From contig CAZNQW010000018.1 of assembly GCA_964575225.1 (NCBI GenBank), positions 1 to 30,836 of the forward strand: 30,836 bases of DNA. Reading direction: 5' to 3'. Position numbers and translations under genes: made by a program. Below the pieces are notes generated by a model, which was not told where the DNA came from, did no database searches, and saw only the letters and a list, made by a program, of their open reading frames with translations. Origin of the DNA: CAZNQW01 sp964575225. Its GTDB lineage: Bacteria; Chloroflexota; Anaerolineae; JAAYZQ01. This document shows positions 21,869 to 30,404 of the stretch, piece by piece (position 1 is the first letter of the stretch; every line of letters begins with the position of its first letter).

Positions 21869-23851
21869 CTAACGGCTGGTGACGTTATAGCGATAGGATG
21901 CCCACTCTGTGGTCACCGGCGCCACCGCCGACACCACCAGCACGGCATACTCGGTCTCGCGGCCAACACCTTGGATGGTGACCAGACCGTGATTCTGCTC
22001 GTCCAGCGGCATCTGCACCACCTGGGTGTCATCGCCCACCGCGATCACCTGCACCACGTACTTTTGGGGCACATGGTCGGTCACTCGCACCCAACCGTGG
22101 GCCTGCCAATCGCCCTCGCCGCTCTCGACGTCGTCGCTGTAACCCAGCTCGGGGATGGCAATATCGTCGACTGCCAGCCCCGGGCGGTTGACCGCCTCAT
22201 CGGTGATGACCTGAAAGCGGACCCGCACCTGTTGACCGGCATAGGGCGATAGATCAAAACTCTCCAGCGACCAGGCAGGCGCCTGGCTGCCCCCGCTGGC
22301 GCCGGTAAAGGCCGGGCCGTACCCGTTGCCGCTGGGGTTGTACGTGGTCGTGTTCTCATTAGCCAGGATCTGCCAGGTATCGCCGCCGTCGGTCGACACT
22401 TGAACGTAGGCATAATCATAGTCCACTTCCAGATCGTACCACATCCATGCTTCCAGGGTGGCGCTGTCCAGGCCAGTCAAATCAAAGGCGCGGGTGAGGG
22501 TGGCATCGCCATCGTCTCCCCTGTTGGACCACCATTGATAGGCGCCGCTGTGAGTGCGGTTGCCCAGGAGAGGCACCACCTGGTTGCCCTGAAACTCGAC
22601 GGTTAGATCGCCGCTACCCTCAAGGAGGACATAATCGGCGGCATATTGGCGAACCGTGGCCTCCTGAGCCACCGGATAGGTCCCATGTTCGGCAGCCAGC
22701 GCCAGCGGGTCCAGCGGCAGATCCCGATAGCTATAACGCCCATCGGCCACGCGGGAGTCGTCCAGATAGTTGGCCACCAGCCAATCGGCAAACAGATCGT
22801 CAAAGCCAACGCCGGGCTCTAGCCTGTCCAGCAAAATCTCGAACCCAGCGATGCCGTTGGCCGGTTCCCGCACCAGTTCGGGGACGGCATCTTCCCCATA
22901 ACGCTCCATGAAATAGGTCAGAAACAGAAAACTGGCGCCATAGTGGGGGCCCGAATCCTCCAGTTCGGGCCAGGTGGTGAGCTGGGTGTCGGGCGCCTGA
23001 GTAAAGACATAGTCCGAGCCGCCGACGTCGTAGCCGTTCACAAAGGCTGCCAGCTCTGACAATCCCTCGTTGACCCACGAAGTCTCGTTTCGATCTTGCG
23101 CCCAATGGATCATGTGCTGGAATTCGTGGGCCAAAATGCCGTCGAAATACGAGTTGCCCGGCCCGGCGTTCTCCAGATTGATGTAAAACATCTCGTGCTC
23201 GTTCGATTCGGGCCTCACAACTTTGGGGTACTCGTCGGGTCCAGAAAAATAACCGCCGACACCTACCACATTGCCCAAAAAGAGATAGACGTGGGGGTCC
23301 TGGTCGATGCCCGGATACCACTCGCTGCCAAAGAGTTCGCGGGTGCGCGGATATGTACGCTCCTCAAAAGCTCGGGCCGAAGATTCCAGGTCCCGGGCCG
23401 GGATGTCATACCCCTCCTCAATCCACCAATAGGCATGCTCAGTCTCATAACCCAGCATGGCTGTGGTCGTATAGTAGGCGTTGGTTGTGACATCGTGGAC
23501 CCAAAAGATAACCGCATCACCCACTTCATAGTCGGGTGGAATCTGCGGGCCAGGGGTAGCCAGCGCAGGAGACAGTCCCTGAAGCTGCCGGGCCAACTCG
23601 ATCAGGTCCCGAGGAGGCAAGTCCGTCTCAGCCAGATCACGGACCGTTTCGTATTCCAGATCCCCTGGACTCGTATCGAGAAGAACCGCCGTGGGGGCGA
23701 CGAGTACCTCGGCGATGGGTTGTTGCCAGGTCGTCGACGACCAACTGCTACGCGCCAGCAAAAAACCGGTGACCCCACACGTGGCCAAAAAGAGACAGGC
23801 ACATAGGAAAAGCCCCAGGATTAGAATCCAGATCCAATGTTTGCGTTGCAT
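21869..23851 (-). CDS. M6/immune-inhibitor-A-like secreted metalloprotease
   Basis: The start MQRKHWIWIL gives 660 residues; a longer frame exists but its extra residues do not look like a gene start. A strongly hydrophobic N-terminus with LATC near residue 22-25 could be a lipobox or a membrane anchor. The catalytic motif HEFQH is at about 242-246, with WVNEGLSELA supplying the third zinc ligand E262. A C-terminal half follows with an immune-inhibitor-A-like jelly-roll segment (LEAWMWYDLEVDYDYAYVQVS and DGGDTWQIL, then QQVRVRFQVITD and LAVDDIAI). It is likely an extracellular zinc protease. It lies 114 bp downstream of the V4R gene on the same strand; no confident promoter was found between them. 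Confidence 0.88.
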   Translation of the reverse strand: MQRKHWIWILILGLFLCACLFLATCGVTGFLLARSSWSSTTWQQPIAEVLVAPTAVLLDTSPGDLEYETVRDLAETDLPPRDLIELARQLQGLSPALATPGPQIPPDYEVGDAVIFWVHDVTTNAYYTTTAMLGYETEHAYWWIEEGYDIPARDLESSARAFEERTYPRTRELFGSEWYPGIDQDPHVYLFLGNVVGVGGYFSGPDEYPKVVRPESNEHEMFYINLENAGPGNSYFDGILAHEFQHMIHWAQDRNETSWVNEGLSELAAFVNGYDVGGSDYVFTQAPDTQLTTWPELEDSGPHYGASFLFLTYFMERYGEDAVPELVREPANGIAGFEILLDRLEPGVGFDDLFADWLVANYLDDSRVADGRYSYRDLPLDPLALAAEHGTYPVAQEATVRQYAADYVLLEGSGDLTVEFQGNQVVPLLGNRTHSGAYQWWSNRGDDGDATLTRAFDLTGLDSATLEAWMWYDLEVDYDYAYVQVSTDGGDTWQILANENTTTYNPSGNGYGPAFTGASGGSQAPAWSLESFDLSPYAGQQVRVRFQVITDEAVNRPGLAVDDIAIPELGYSDDVESGEGDWQAHGWVRVTDHVPQKYVVQVIAVGDDTQVVQMPLDEQNHGLVTIQGVGRETEYAVLVVSAVAPVTTEWASYRYNVTSR

Positions 23852-23965
23852 AGTCGCTCGTGTTTCCTTTCCAATGAGCTGCGTCAACCCGGTATAACAA
23901 AACAGGACCCAGCCAGAAGCCGAGCCCTGCGCGCACGAACAGAGTTTGCTCCAGGTCAAAGCCGC

Positions 23966-24604
23966 TTAATCAATTGGCTGTTTGTAAATCACAAAATTGC
24001 AGGTCGGATCGCCTTTGGCAATACAGGTTACTTCGGCAGTCCGAAACTTGCGCCCACCGCTACCCCAGTCCAGCGCTTCCTGGATAATGCCCATGGCGGC
24101 ATGGCAGATGGGGGTGTCGGCGTGTCGGTTCCAACATACCGGGCAGCGCTCGATGACATAGATGAAATGGTCGCTCTCCTCGTGCACATAGCTGATTTGA
24201 TCGCTGGTCGACGAAAAAGCGGTAGCCATGGCCCGCAGGCCCACTTTGAGCTTGATACTCAAAGGCAGAAACCGAAAGGTCCTGTCGGCCACACCCACCA
24301 TGGCGCCCAGATTGCTCAGGCCCTGGGCAAAAGCCTTGCGCCCGGCCCGCAGCGCCAGCGCCCGGCCCCCACGAGGGCCGTACATCAGCTCCAAGCTTTC
24401 ATTCAGATGAGCAAAATCCGCAAAGTCGAATTCTTTGGCCAGGTTCGCAGGGGGGTGGTTGTCGATCAGGTGCGGCATCTGAGCCATGTTCAGCAGAGCT
24501 TTGAGCCCATTGGTGCCCATTACCTCTTCGATGGCCTCGATGTAAATCTTGGCGATCAAATTCGGATAATGGTAACCGCTCTTTTCGCAGGATTCCTCTG
24601 TCAT
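23966..24604 (-). CDS. V4R (4-vinyl reductase-like) domain protein
   Basis: The 212-residue protein has an N-terminal helical part (GYHYPNLIAKIYIEAIEEVMG), as in many V4R/hydrocarbon-binding proteins. The C-terminal V4R domain (about 120-210) carries a cysteine-rich RCPVCWNR, TPICHAAMGIIQEALDW and EVTCIAKGDPTCNFVIYK. V4R domains bind small hydrophobic or tetrapyrrole-like ligands, and the Cys set could bind metal. No bacteriochlorophyll genes are in the window, so a sensing or binding role is likelier than a reductase. The GGGAGG ribosome site and its own promoter are good. Confidence 0.85.
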   Translation of the reverse strand: MTEESCEKSGYHYPNLIAKIYIEAIEEVMGTNGLKALLNMAQMPHLIDNHPPANLAKEFDFADFAHLNESLELMYGPRGGRALALRAGRKAFAQGLSNLGAMVGVADRTFRFLPLSIKLKVGLRAMATAFSSTSDQISYVHEESDHFIYVIERCPVCWNRHADTPICHAAMGIIQEALDWGSGGRKFRTAEVTCIAKGDPTCNFVIYKQPID

Positions 24605-24651
24605 GGTGCGCAGCCTCCCTCTCGATCAGTTTGTGGTACCGAGGCCCCGCT

Positions 24652-24680
24652 ATTATACACGAATCTGTCGAAAACTGCAA
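24652..24680 (-). promoter_or_regulatory. Promoter of the V4R gene
   Basis: On the minus strand TTGCAG and TATAAT are 17 nt apart, identical in both hexamers to the homoserine dehydrogenase promoter. Confidence 0.7.
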
Positions 24681-24752
24681 GAACGCGGCCATTCGAATGG
24701 ATCTGATCCAATGCTTTTTAATTTCTATAAATTCTCTCTCAGAATCAGGCTG

Positions 24753-26573
24753 TTAGCTGGCTGATGCCAACAAGGCATCGACCTCCGCCTCGTTCAGGGT
24801 CTCTTGGGCGATCAACTGCTGCGCCAGCTCGACCAGCATCTCCCGATGTCGGGTCATGATCTCCAAGGCCCGCTCGTGGGCCTGCTCCACAATGCGCCGA
24901 ACTTCCGCATCGATAGTACGGGCCACCGATTCGCTGTAATTCCGATGCTCGGCGATACTGCGGCCCAAAAAGACCAGCTCTTCCCGCTCGCCAAACGTCA
25001 TCGGCCCCAATTTCTCACTCATGCCATATTCTGTGACCATCTTGCGGGCCAATTCCGTAGCTCGTTCCAGGTCATTACTGGCACCGGTAGTCACCCGATT
25101 GTAAATGGTTTCCTCGGCAGCCCGCCCACCCAGCATCGTCACCAACTCGGCCTCATATTTGGTCTTGCTGGCCAAATAGCGGTCCTCATTGGGCAGGATC
25201 ATGGTGTAGCCACCGGCCATCCCCCGGGCAATGATGGTCACCTTACGCACCTTGTCGGCTTCGGGCGATTTGGCCGATGCCAACACGTGTCCTGCTTCAT
25301 GGTAAGCCACCACCTCTTTCTCCTCATCGGTGATGACCCGGCTCCTGCGCTCCGGTCCTGCGATCACGCGCTCGACGGCCTCCTGGAGATCGTCCATATC
25401 GATACTTGTTTTGTTGCGTCGGGCAGCCAGAATGGCCGCCTCGTTCACCGTATTCTCGATGTCGGCGCCGACAAAGCCCGGCGTCGTGCGGGCCAGGGCT
25501 TCCAGATCCACATCGGGGCCCAAGGGTTTGCCCCGTACGTGTACCTGGAATATCTTGTGCCGCCCCTGCATATCAGGCCGGTCGAGCACCACACGCCGGT
25601 CAAATCGACCGGGCCGTAGCAATGCCGGATCCAGGATATCGGGTCGGTTGGTGGCGGCGATGATGATGACGTTGGTGTCGGTGTCAAACCCATCCATCTC
25701 GACCAGGATCTGGTTCAGAGTCTGTTCCCGCTCGTCATGGGATCCCCCCAGCCCGGCTCCGCGATGCCGGCCCACGGCGTCGATCTCGTCGACAAAGACG
25801 ATGCAGGGCGAGTTTCGCTTGGCCTGGTCGAACAGGTCACGTACCCGGCTGGCCCCCACGCCCACAAACATCTCGACAAACTCGGAACCTGAGATGGAGA
25901 AAAAGGGAACCCCGGCTTCGCCTGAAACCGCCTTGGCCATCAGTGTTTTGCCGGTGCCGGGCGCGCCCATCAAGATCACACCCTTGGGAATGCGGGCGCC
26001 CAGGGCAATGAACTTTTGCGGTTCCTTGAGGAACTCAACCACCTCAGCCAGCTCCTGCTTGGCTTCCTCCACACCGGCTACGTCATCAAACGTGATGGTG
26101 GGCTTTTCACCTGTGAACATGCGGGCGCGGCTCTTGCCAAAGGACATGGCCTGATTACCGCTGCTTTGCGCCTGTCGAAAGATGATCAGGAAAAAGGCAC
26201 TGATGAGGATGAGGGGAAGGATCCAACTCAGGATACCCAGCCAGTCGGCCAGTCCGCTGGCAGGCACCACCTCAATCTCGACCTCTGCCAGTTGCTCCTG
26301 GGTCACGCCCAGGTTGGACAGCGTTTCCACCAGATTACTGACATATTCCTTGTGCGAGATGGCCAGACTGCCGTCGGCACGTTCGATCTCGAGCAGGTTG
26401 TCAGTGATCGAAATCTTGGCGATCGCACCCTCTTTGATCTCGGTAGCCAGCGCCTGAAGGGTCAGGGTATCGGTCTCCGGCTCGCGCAGGTTCATCTGGG
26501 TATAGAGAAACATGGCCACCAAAATGGCCATAATCACATAAATTCCCCAGCGTGACATGTTTCTTGTGTTCAA
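24753..26573 (-). CDS. ftsH: ATP-dependent zinc metalloprotease FtsH
   Basis: A membrane AAA+ protease that degrades damaged or regulatory membrane and soluble proteins. It is full length, about 606 residues. Two TM spans (about 10-27 and 112-133) flank a short external domain. The AAA domain has Walker A GAPGTGKT near 205, Walker B IVFVDEID near 260, and the second region of homology with NRPDILDPALLRPGRFDRR. The protease domain has the zinc motif HEAGH near 427 and GASNDLERATELA near 499. The start is uncertain: a TTG with GGAGG 6 nt upstream was chosen (LNTRNMSRWG), a TTG 6 bases further out and an ATG 15 bases inside are alternatives. It has its own promoter. Confidence 0.97.
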   Translation of the reverse strand: MNTRNMSRWGIYVIMAILVAMFLYTQMNLREPETDTLTLQALATEIKEGAIAKISITDNLLEIERADGSLAISHKEYVSNLVETLSNLGVTQEQLAEVEIEVVPASGLADWLGILSWILPLILISAFFLIIFRQAQSSGNQAMSFGKSRARMFTGEKPTITFDDVAGVEEAKQELAEVVEFLKEPQKFIALGARIPKGVILMGAPGTGKTLMAKAVSGEAGVPFFSISGSEFVEMFVGVGASRVRDLFDQAKRNSPCIVFVDEIDAVGRHRGAGLGGSHDEREQTLNQILVEMDGFDTDTNVIIIAATNRPDILDPALLRPGRFDRRVVLDRPDMQGRHKIFQVHVRGKPLGPDVDLEALARTTPGFVGADIENTVNEAAILAARRNKTSIDMDDLQEAVERVIAGPERRSRVITDEEKEVVAYHEAGHVLASAKSPEADKVRKVTIIARGMAGGYTMILPNEDRYLASKTKYEAELVTMLGGRAAEETIYNRVTTGASNDLERATELARKMVTEYGMSEKLGPMTFGEREELVFLGRSIAEHRNYSESVARTIDAEVRRIVEQAHERALEIMTRHREMLVELAQQLIAQETLNEAEVDALLASAS

Positions 26574-26600
26574 CTCCAACCTCCACTCCTATCGAGGGCT

Positions 26601-26629
26601 AGTCTAGCATAGAGACCGGTGCCTGTCAA
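26601..26629 (-). promoter_or_regulatory. Promoter of ftsH
   Basis: On the minus strand TTGACA, a 17-nt spacer ending TATGC, and TAGACT. It has the same extended form as the rrf2 promoter. Confidence 0.8.
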
Positions 26630-26743
26630 GTAACAAATTCACCTTCCCCCGGCCCAATCGGCACTGCCCCGGTCGTCACCCCACAACGGGAGCCGACACT
26701 CTGGGAAAACCGGATTCCATGGGTTCCTGCTTTTCTGCACCCC

Positions 26744-27643
26744 TTACCGGTCCGCCCCTTCCAGCAGGCGAACGGCTGCCAGGACGCTGCGTCGGGCCCG
26801 CGGCTCGGCCGTCTCCAGCCAGCCGCGATAGACCGGCAGCAGATCCACGAATTGGGGCAAGATGGCCGTCCACAGGCTTCGAATGACGTCGCACATCACC
26901 CACAACACATGGGAATCGGTGGCTGTGGCATGGGTGCGGATCAACTCCTTCACCGGTTCCACGTCGCCCCGCGCGTTCTGGCGCAGGGCAAAGCTGAGGG
27001 CGCGCTTGACATCGGTATCGGGATCGCCCAACGCGGGGGCTTCTAGCTCCACGCAGCGAGCCGTGTAGGCCGGCGCTTTCATCGGCAATCGCCCCAGGGC
27101 CGTCAGTCCGGCGCGACGCACCCACTTGTTCTCATCGAGCACCCAGGCGCCGATGGGCTCCAACCAGCGCTCGGGATCGCGGCGCAGCACCGGTTCCAGG
27201 GCCTTCATGGCCAATTGGTCGCAATCTTCCCAGAACGCACAACTGGCGGCAAGGTCCCGCAAGAGGGGCACGATGGCCTCTGGATCGGCCAGCTCCATAG
27301 GCCCAAAAGCCACTACAGCCACGATGCGACCCTCGCGGCCATAGGATTCCCAAAGCAGGCGTGTCAGGGGTACATAGCCCGTTACATCCTGGCGGGCCGA
27401 GCGGCCGATTTCCTTACCGATGGCCGTCAGCACCGGCACCGGCACCCCAACCGCCTGAAAGTGGGGATCGGCGATGCCCCAATTCTTGAAAAGCTGTTTC
27501 GACTCTGGCTTGAGTTCGGGCGCAGGTCCCGGCACCGCCCGGAGCCACAACGCCTGGAACTCACGGGCCAGGCCGTCGGGATCTCGCGAACCAAACTCGG
27601 CGACCAGGCTCCTGGCGGCTTGAGCCGCTGCTTTGGTATCCAT
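26744..27643 (-). CDS. DNA alkylation repair (AlkD-like) HEAT-repeat protein
   Basis: The 299-residue all-helical protein belongs to the AlkC/AlkD superfamily. Its N-terminal segment AREFQALWLRAVPGPAPELKPESKQLFKNWGI is read in parts, and repeats with FWEDCDQLAMKALEPVLRR near 135 and ENKWVRRAGLTALGRLP near 172 carry the conserved Asp and the Trp/Arg DNA-contact pattern. AlkD enzymes excise N3- and N7-alkylated bases without base flipping, but many family members are untested. GGAGGG precedes the ATG closely, inside the 3' end of homoserine dehydrogenase, so both genes are cotranscribed. Confidence 0.85.
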   Translation of the reverse strand: MDTKAAAQAARSLVAEFGSRDPDGLAREFQALWLRAVPGPAPELKPESKQLFKNWGIADPHFQAVGVPVPVLTAIGKEIGRSARQDVTGYVPLTRLLWESYGREGRIVAVVAFGPMELADPEAIVPLLRDLAASCAFWEDCDQLAMKALEPVLRRDPERWLEPIGAWVLDENKWVRRAGLTALGRLPMKAPAYTARCVELEAPALGDPDTDVKRALSFALRQNARGDVEPVKELIRTHATATDSHVLWVMCDVIRSLWTAILPQFVDLLPVYRGWLETAEPRARRSVLAAVRLLEGADR

Positions 27644-27652
27644 ACTCCCTCC

Positions 27653-28720
27653 TTACCCGTCGGATCGCTCCTGGGGAGCGCCGGCATAGATTTCCACCAG
27701 ATCGCGCAACATCGCCGCAGCGGTGGGTTGTGGCGTCTCTTCGACAATGGCTGCGGCGATGCTGCCGCAAATATCGGTGTGAAAGACTAGGCCCATCTGT
27801 TTCCCCTTGAGTTGAGCCATAGGGTGATCGGCAGGCAAGGCCACTGGCTCCACCGTCAATCGGTAACCGTCGCCATTGCGCTGGGCCACAGCCAGAGGTT
27901 TGATGACCTTTCCCTCTGCTGTAGCCTGGCGCAGCAATTCAGGAGTGACGGCGCCAATGCCTGTCACCTGCACCTGGTCGCGGGTAGCGGGAAAGCCCAA
28001 TACACTGTGGGCCAAGATGACCAGCTTGTTGGCGGCGTCCCAACCCTCCACATCCAGCGTGGGATCGGCCTCGGCGTGACCCGCCTCCTGAGCCTGAGCC
28101 AAGGCCTCAACGTAGCTCAGTCCATCCTGGGCCATGCAGGTCAGAATGTAATTGGTGGTCAGATTCAAGATGCCCTCCAGGCGATCGACCTGAGCCAGAG
28201 CCAGATCCCGTTGTCCCAGGTTGATCGCTGGCAGCCCCCCGGCGACAGTGGCGTCATATTGTAGTCGGACGCCACGGGCCTGGGCCAAAGCCATCAGCCG
28301 TGGAAAAGCCAACACCAGCGGCGCCTTATTGGCCGTCACCACATGCATGCCACGATCCAGCGCCGCCTCCACGCAGCCCAGCCCTGGCTGCCCGTCCATC
28401 AGGCTAGCGGGAGAGGCCTCCAACAATAGATCGGCATCGGCGGTCTGCACCATCTCTAACGCCGCAACACCCGGCCGGCCCCATCGAGGATAATCGGCCA
28501 CGCTCGATTTGGCGGCCTTGAGATCAAGGACCCGTTGCAGGTCCAGCCCCCCGGCGCACAGAGCCGCACCTCGGCCATCGGCGACGCCGACCAGTCGGAC
28601 ATCCAGGCCCATCTTTTCGCAAAGCCTGGCTTCTTTGACGATCAACAGCTCCAGCACGCGGCGGCCCACATTGCCCGCGCCTATCAAAAGTACGCGAACC
28701 CTTTGCGTCGATTTTGTCAT
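27653..28720 (-). CDS. hom: Homoserine dehydrogenase
   Basis: It reduces aspartate semialdehyde to homoserine with NAD(P)H, on the route to threonine and methionine. The 355 residues show the Rossmann motif GAGNVGRR near 14, VTANKAPL near 128, AGGLPAI near 160, NLTTNYILTCM near 187 and GHAEADPTLDVEGWDAANKL near 214. There is no C-terminal ACT domain, so threonine feedback inhibition of the usual kind is not expected. TTGCAG-17-TATAAT lies upstream. The gene starts a two-gene unit with the AlkD-like protein. Confidence 0.95.
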   Translation of the reverse strand: MTKSTQRVRVLLIGAGNVGRRVLELLIVKEARLCEKMGLDVRLVGVADGRGAALCAGGLDLQRVLDLKAAKSSVADYPRWGRPGVAALEMVQTADADLLLEASPASLMDGQPGLGCVEAALDRGMHVVTANKAPLVLAFPRLMALAQARGVRLQYDATVAGGLPAINLGQRDLALAQVDRLEGILNLTTNYILTCMAQDGLSYVEALAQAQEAGHAEADPTLDVEGWDAANKLVILAHSVLGFPATRDQVQVTGIGAVTPELLRQATAEGKVIKPLAVAQRNGDGYRLTVEPVALPADHPMAQLKGKQMGLVFHTDICGSIAAAIVEETPQPTAAAMLRDLVEIYAGAPQERSDG

Positions 28721-28758
28721 CAGAGATGTTGTTCCCCTTCCATTGGATGAGCGGGAGC

Positions 28759-28787
28759 ATTATACCCGGAAAGGGAGGGAGCTGCAA
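28759..28787 (-). promoter_or_regulatory. Promoter of hom-alkD-like operon
   Basis: On the minus strand TTGCAG and TATAAT are 17 nt apart, about 40 bp before the ATG. Confidence 0.7.
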
Positions 28788-28854
28788 ATGATCGTGAGCA
28801 GACTCGCAATGTGGAGAGGGGGTGGGGGGCCGATGATTCCCACTGCGCGACTGC

Positions 28855-28910
28855 TCGGCTCGGCGCCCTGTCCTTGGGGCGTACCTCCTGGCGATGGCAA
28901 GCCGAGCCGA
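28855..28910. repeat. 10-bp inverted repeat after the metallophosphoesterase gene
   Basis: TCGGCTCGGC (28855-28864) and its exact complement GCCGAGCCGA (28901-28910) flank 36 nt, starting 10 bp past the stop on the minus strand. There is no T-run, so it may stabilise the mRNA end; it is not a typical terminator. Confidence 0.4.
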
Positions 28911-28920
28911 ATGTGCGCGT

Positions 28921-30351
28921 CTACGCTCCAGGCCACAGCCCGCGTAGCCAGGAGCGCACGCGCTCACACACCCGGCCGGCCAGCACGGGAACCGGTGTCC
29001 AGGCGTGGGAGCCCTCTGCTCCATAAACAAGAAGCCGGCCTGAGGGTCGGCCCTCCTCATCGTAATCGATACGGGCGTAGGTCAGCCTGCAATCTTGCGT
29101 AAACCGCTCGGGGTGCAAAAAAAGGTCCTGCCATGTGGCCTTGCCTGCACCTGAGAAATCGGCGCGCCAGGTCCAGGTGCCGGTATTGATATAGGTAGCG
29201 CCCCCGGGTAGGGGCTCTTGGACGGCGTGGTGGGTGTGACCAAAGACTACTACTGCGGCCTGTTTTTTGGAAGCCTGGAGCCCCGCGCTGAAAGACAGTG
29301 CCGACAGAGCCCGGCTGCGCACCCGGTCGCCCATGGCCACCGGATCGCCCAGGTTGGCCGCGGCCTCGAGGCCTGCCGCGACAGGCTCCCGGTCTTGAAT
29401 CTCTGGCTGGGGCGCCAGCACGTTCGCCACCTCGCCGTTGAACTGAGCGCGGAACGCCTCGTCCTGCTGATAGTGGGTAGCCAGCGCCTCCACCTGGGAC
29501 GGGTCCTCGAGTCGCTCGGCGAGCGAATTGCGGCTGCCCGCAGCCTCAGTCTCCAGCGGTACGGCATCCAGAAAGGCTTCCTCAACGATGCCGGGCAGAG
29601 CGCGCAGCAACATGGCCAGCGCCCCAGCGGCAAAGGCAAAGTCAAAGGCCAGGGCATACCAGATTAGAGCTGTGATCGGCTTGACCCCGTCGATCCAATA
29701 ACGGCTGTGCTCCACCGGATTCAAGACATCCATCACGAACCAGGAACCCAGGGGCAGTGCCAGTTGGCCGGGATGGGTGGGATGCAAGGGTTTCTCCATG
29801 TTTTCGACGCGGTCGATCAGCTCGGCATACTGGTTGCCATGCTCCACATAGATTCCCTCGCGGTTCACGCATCGCTCCTCAAAGGCCAACAAGCCGGCGC
29901 GGCGCTCGGTCGCGCCCAATGCCTCGCGGAGACAATCCTGGACGCCAGGCCAGTAGAGGTTCAAGTCGTGATTGCCTTTCACAAACGTCACCCACCGGCG
30001 AGGCGGCCCCAGTCGCAAAAAGCGACCCAGGGCGTCAAAAAGGGATCGATGGCCGGCGACGATCAAGCGCATTTTGCGCACCGAATCGGCCTCCGATGAG
30101 GAATGGTAGAGATCGGCCGGATACTCTTGAGCGGGATCGTACTCGTCGACGTGAGGCACCTGGAGCATCTCAAAGGCATCGCCGTTGACGATCAGTTCCA
30201 GGTCGGCCCCCTGCCGGTCGCTTTCGGCCGCCAGCTCCTCTAGAAACGCCGATAGAACTTGGTCGTGGGTGAAATCCTCCAACGGGTTAGCCTGTGGATA
30301 ACCACCCCCCAGGTGCAGATCGCTGACAATGATCTTGAACTTGCCGGGCAT
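28921..30351 (-). CDS. Calcineurin-like metallophosphoesterase
   Basis: The 476-residue protein carries the metal-site motifs of the family in order: SDLHLGGG near residue 10, NGDAFE near 56, GNHDLN near 125, a His within YVEHGNQY near 170 and GHTH near 373. Between the last two is a long insert (about 185-345) with a hydrophobic part (ITALIWYALAFDFAFAAGALAML split) that could touch the membrane. Substrate is unknown; relatives cleave phosphomono- or diesters such as lipid intermediates or nucleotides. A GGGGGG-rich site lies before the ATG. The TrmO-like gene ends 53 bp upstream. Confidence 0.88.
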   Translation of the reverse strand: MPGKFKIIVSDLHLGGGYPQANPLEDFTHDQVLSAFLEELAAESDRQGADLELIVNGDAFEMLQVPHVDEYDPAQEYPADLYHSSSEADSVRKMRLIVAGHRSLFDALGRFLRLGPPRRWVTFVKGNHDLNLYWPGVQDCLREALGATERRAGLLAFEERCVNREGIYVEHGNQYAELIDRVENMEKPLHPTHPGQLALPLGSWFVMDVLNPVEHSRYWIDGVKPITALIWYALAFDFAFAAGALAMLLRALPGIVEEAFLDAVPLETEAAGSRNSLAERLEDPSQVEALATHYQQDEAFRAQFNGEVANVLAPQPEIQDREPVAAGLEAAANLGDPVAMGDRVRSRALSALSFSAGLQASKKQAAVVVFGHTHHAVQEPLPGGATYINTGTWTWRADFSGAGKATWQDLFLHPERFTQDCRLTYARIDYDEEGRPSGRLLVYGAEGSHAWTPVPVLAGRVCERVRSWLRGLWPGA

Positions 30352-30404
30352 TGCTTTCCCCCCTGGCCTGCCTTCGGCCCCCTCACGAATCCGAATCCTT
30401 TTGC

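Noticed and set aside
23852..23965. Promoter for the metalloprotease gene
   Set aside because: TTGACC and TTATAC-like boxes exist but not at an acceptable spacing.
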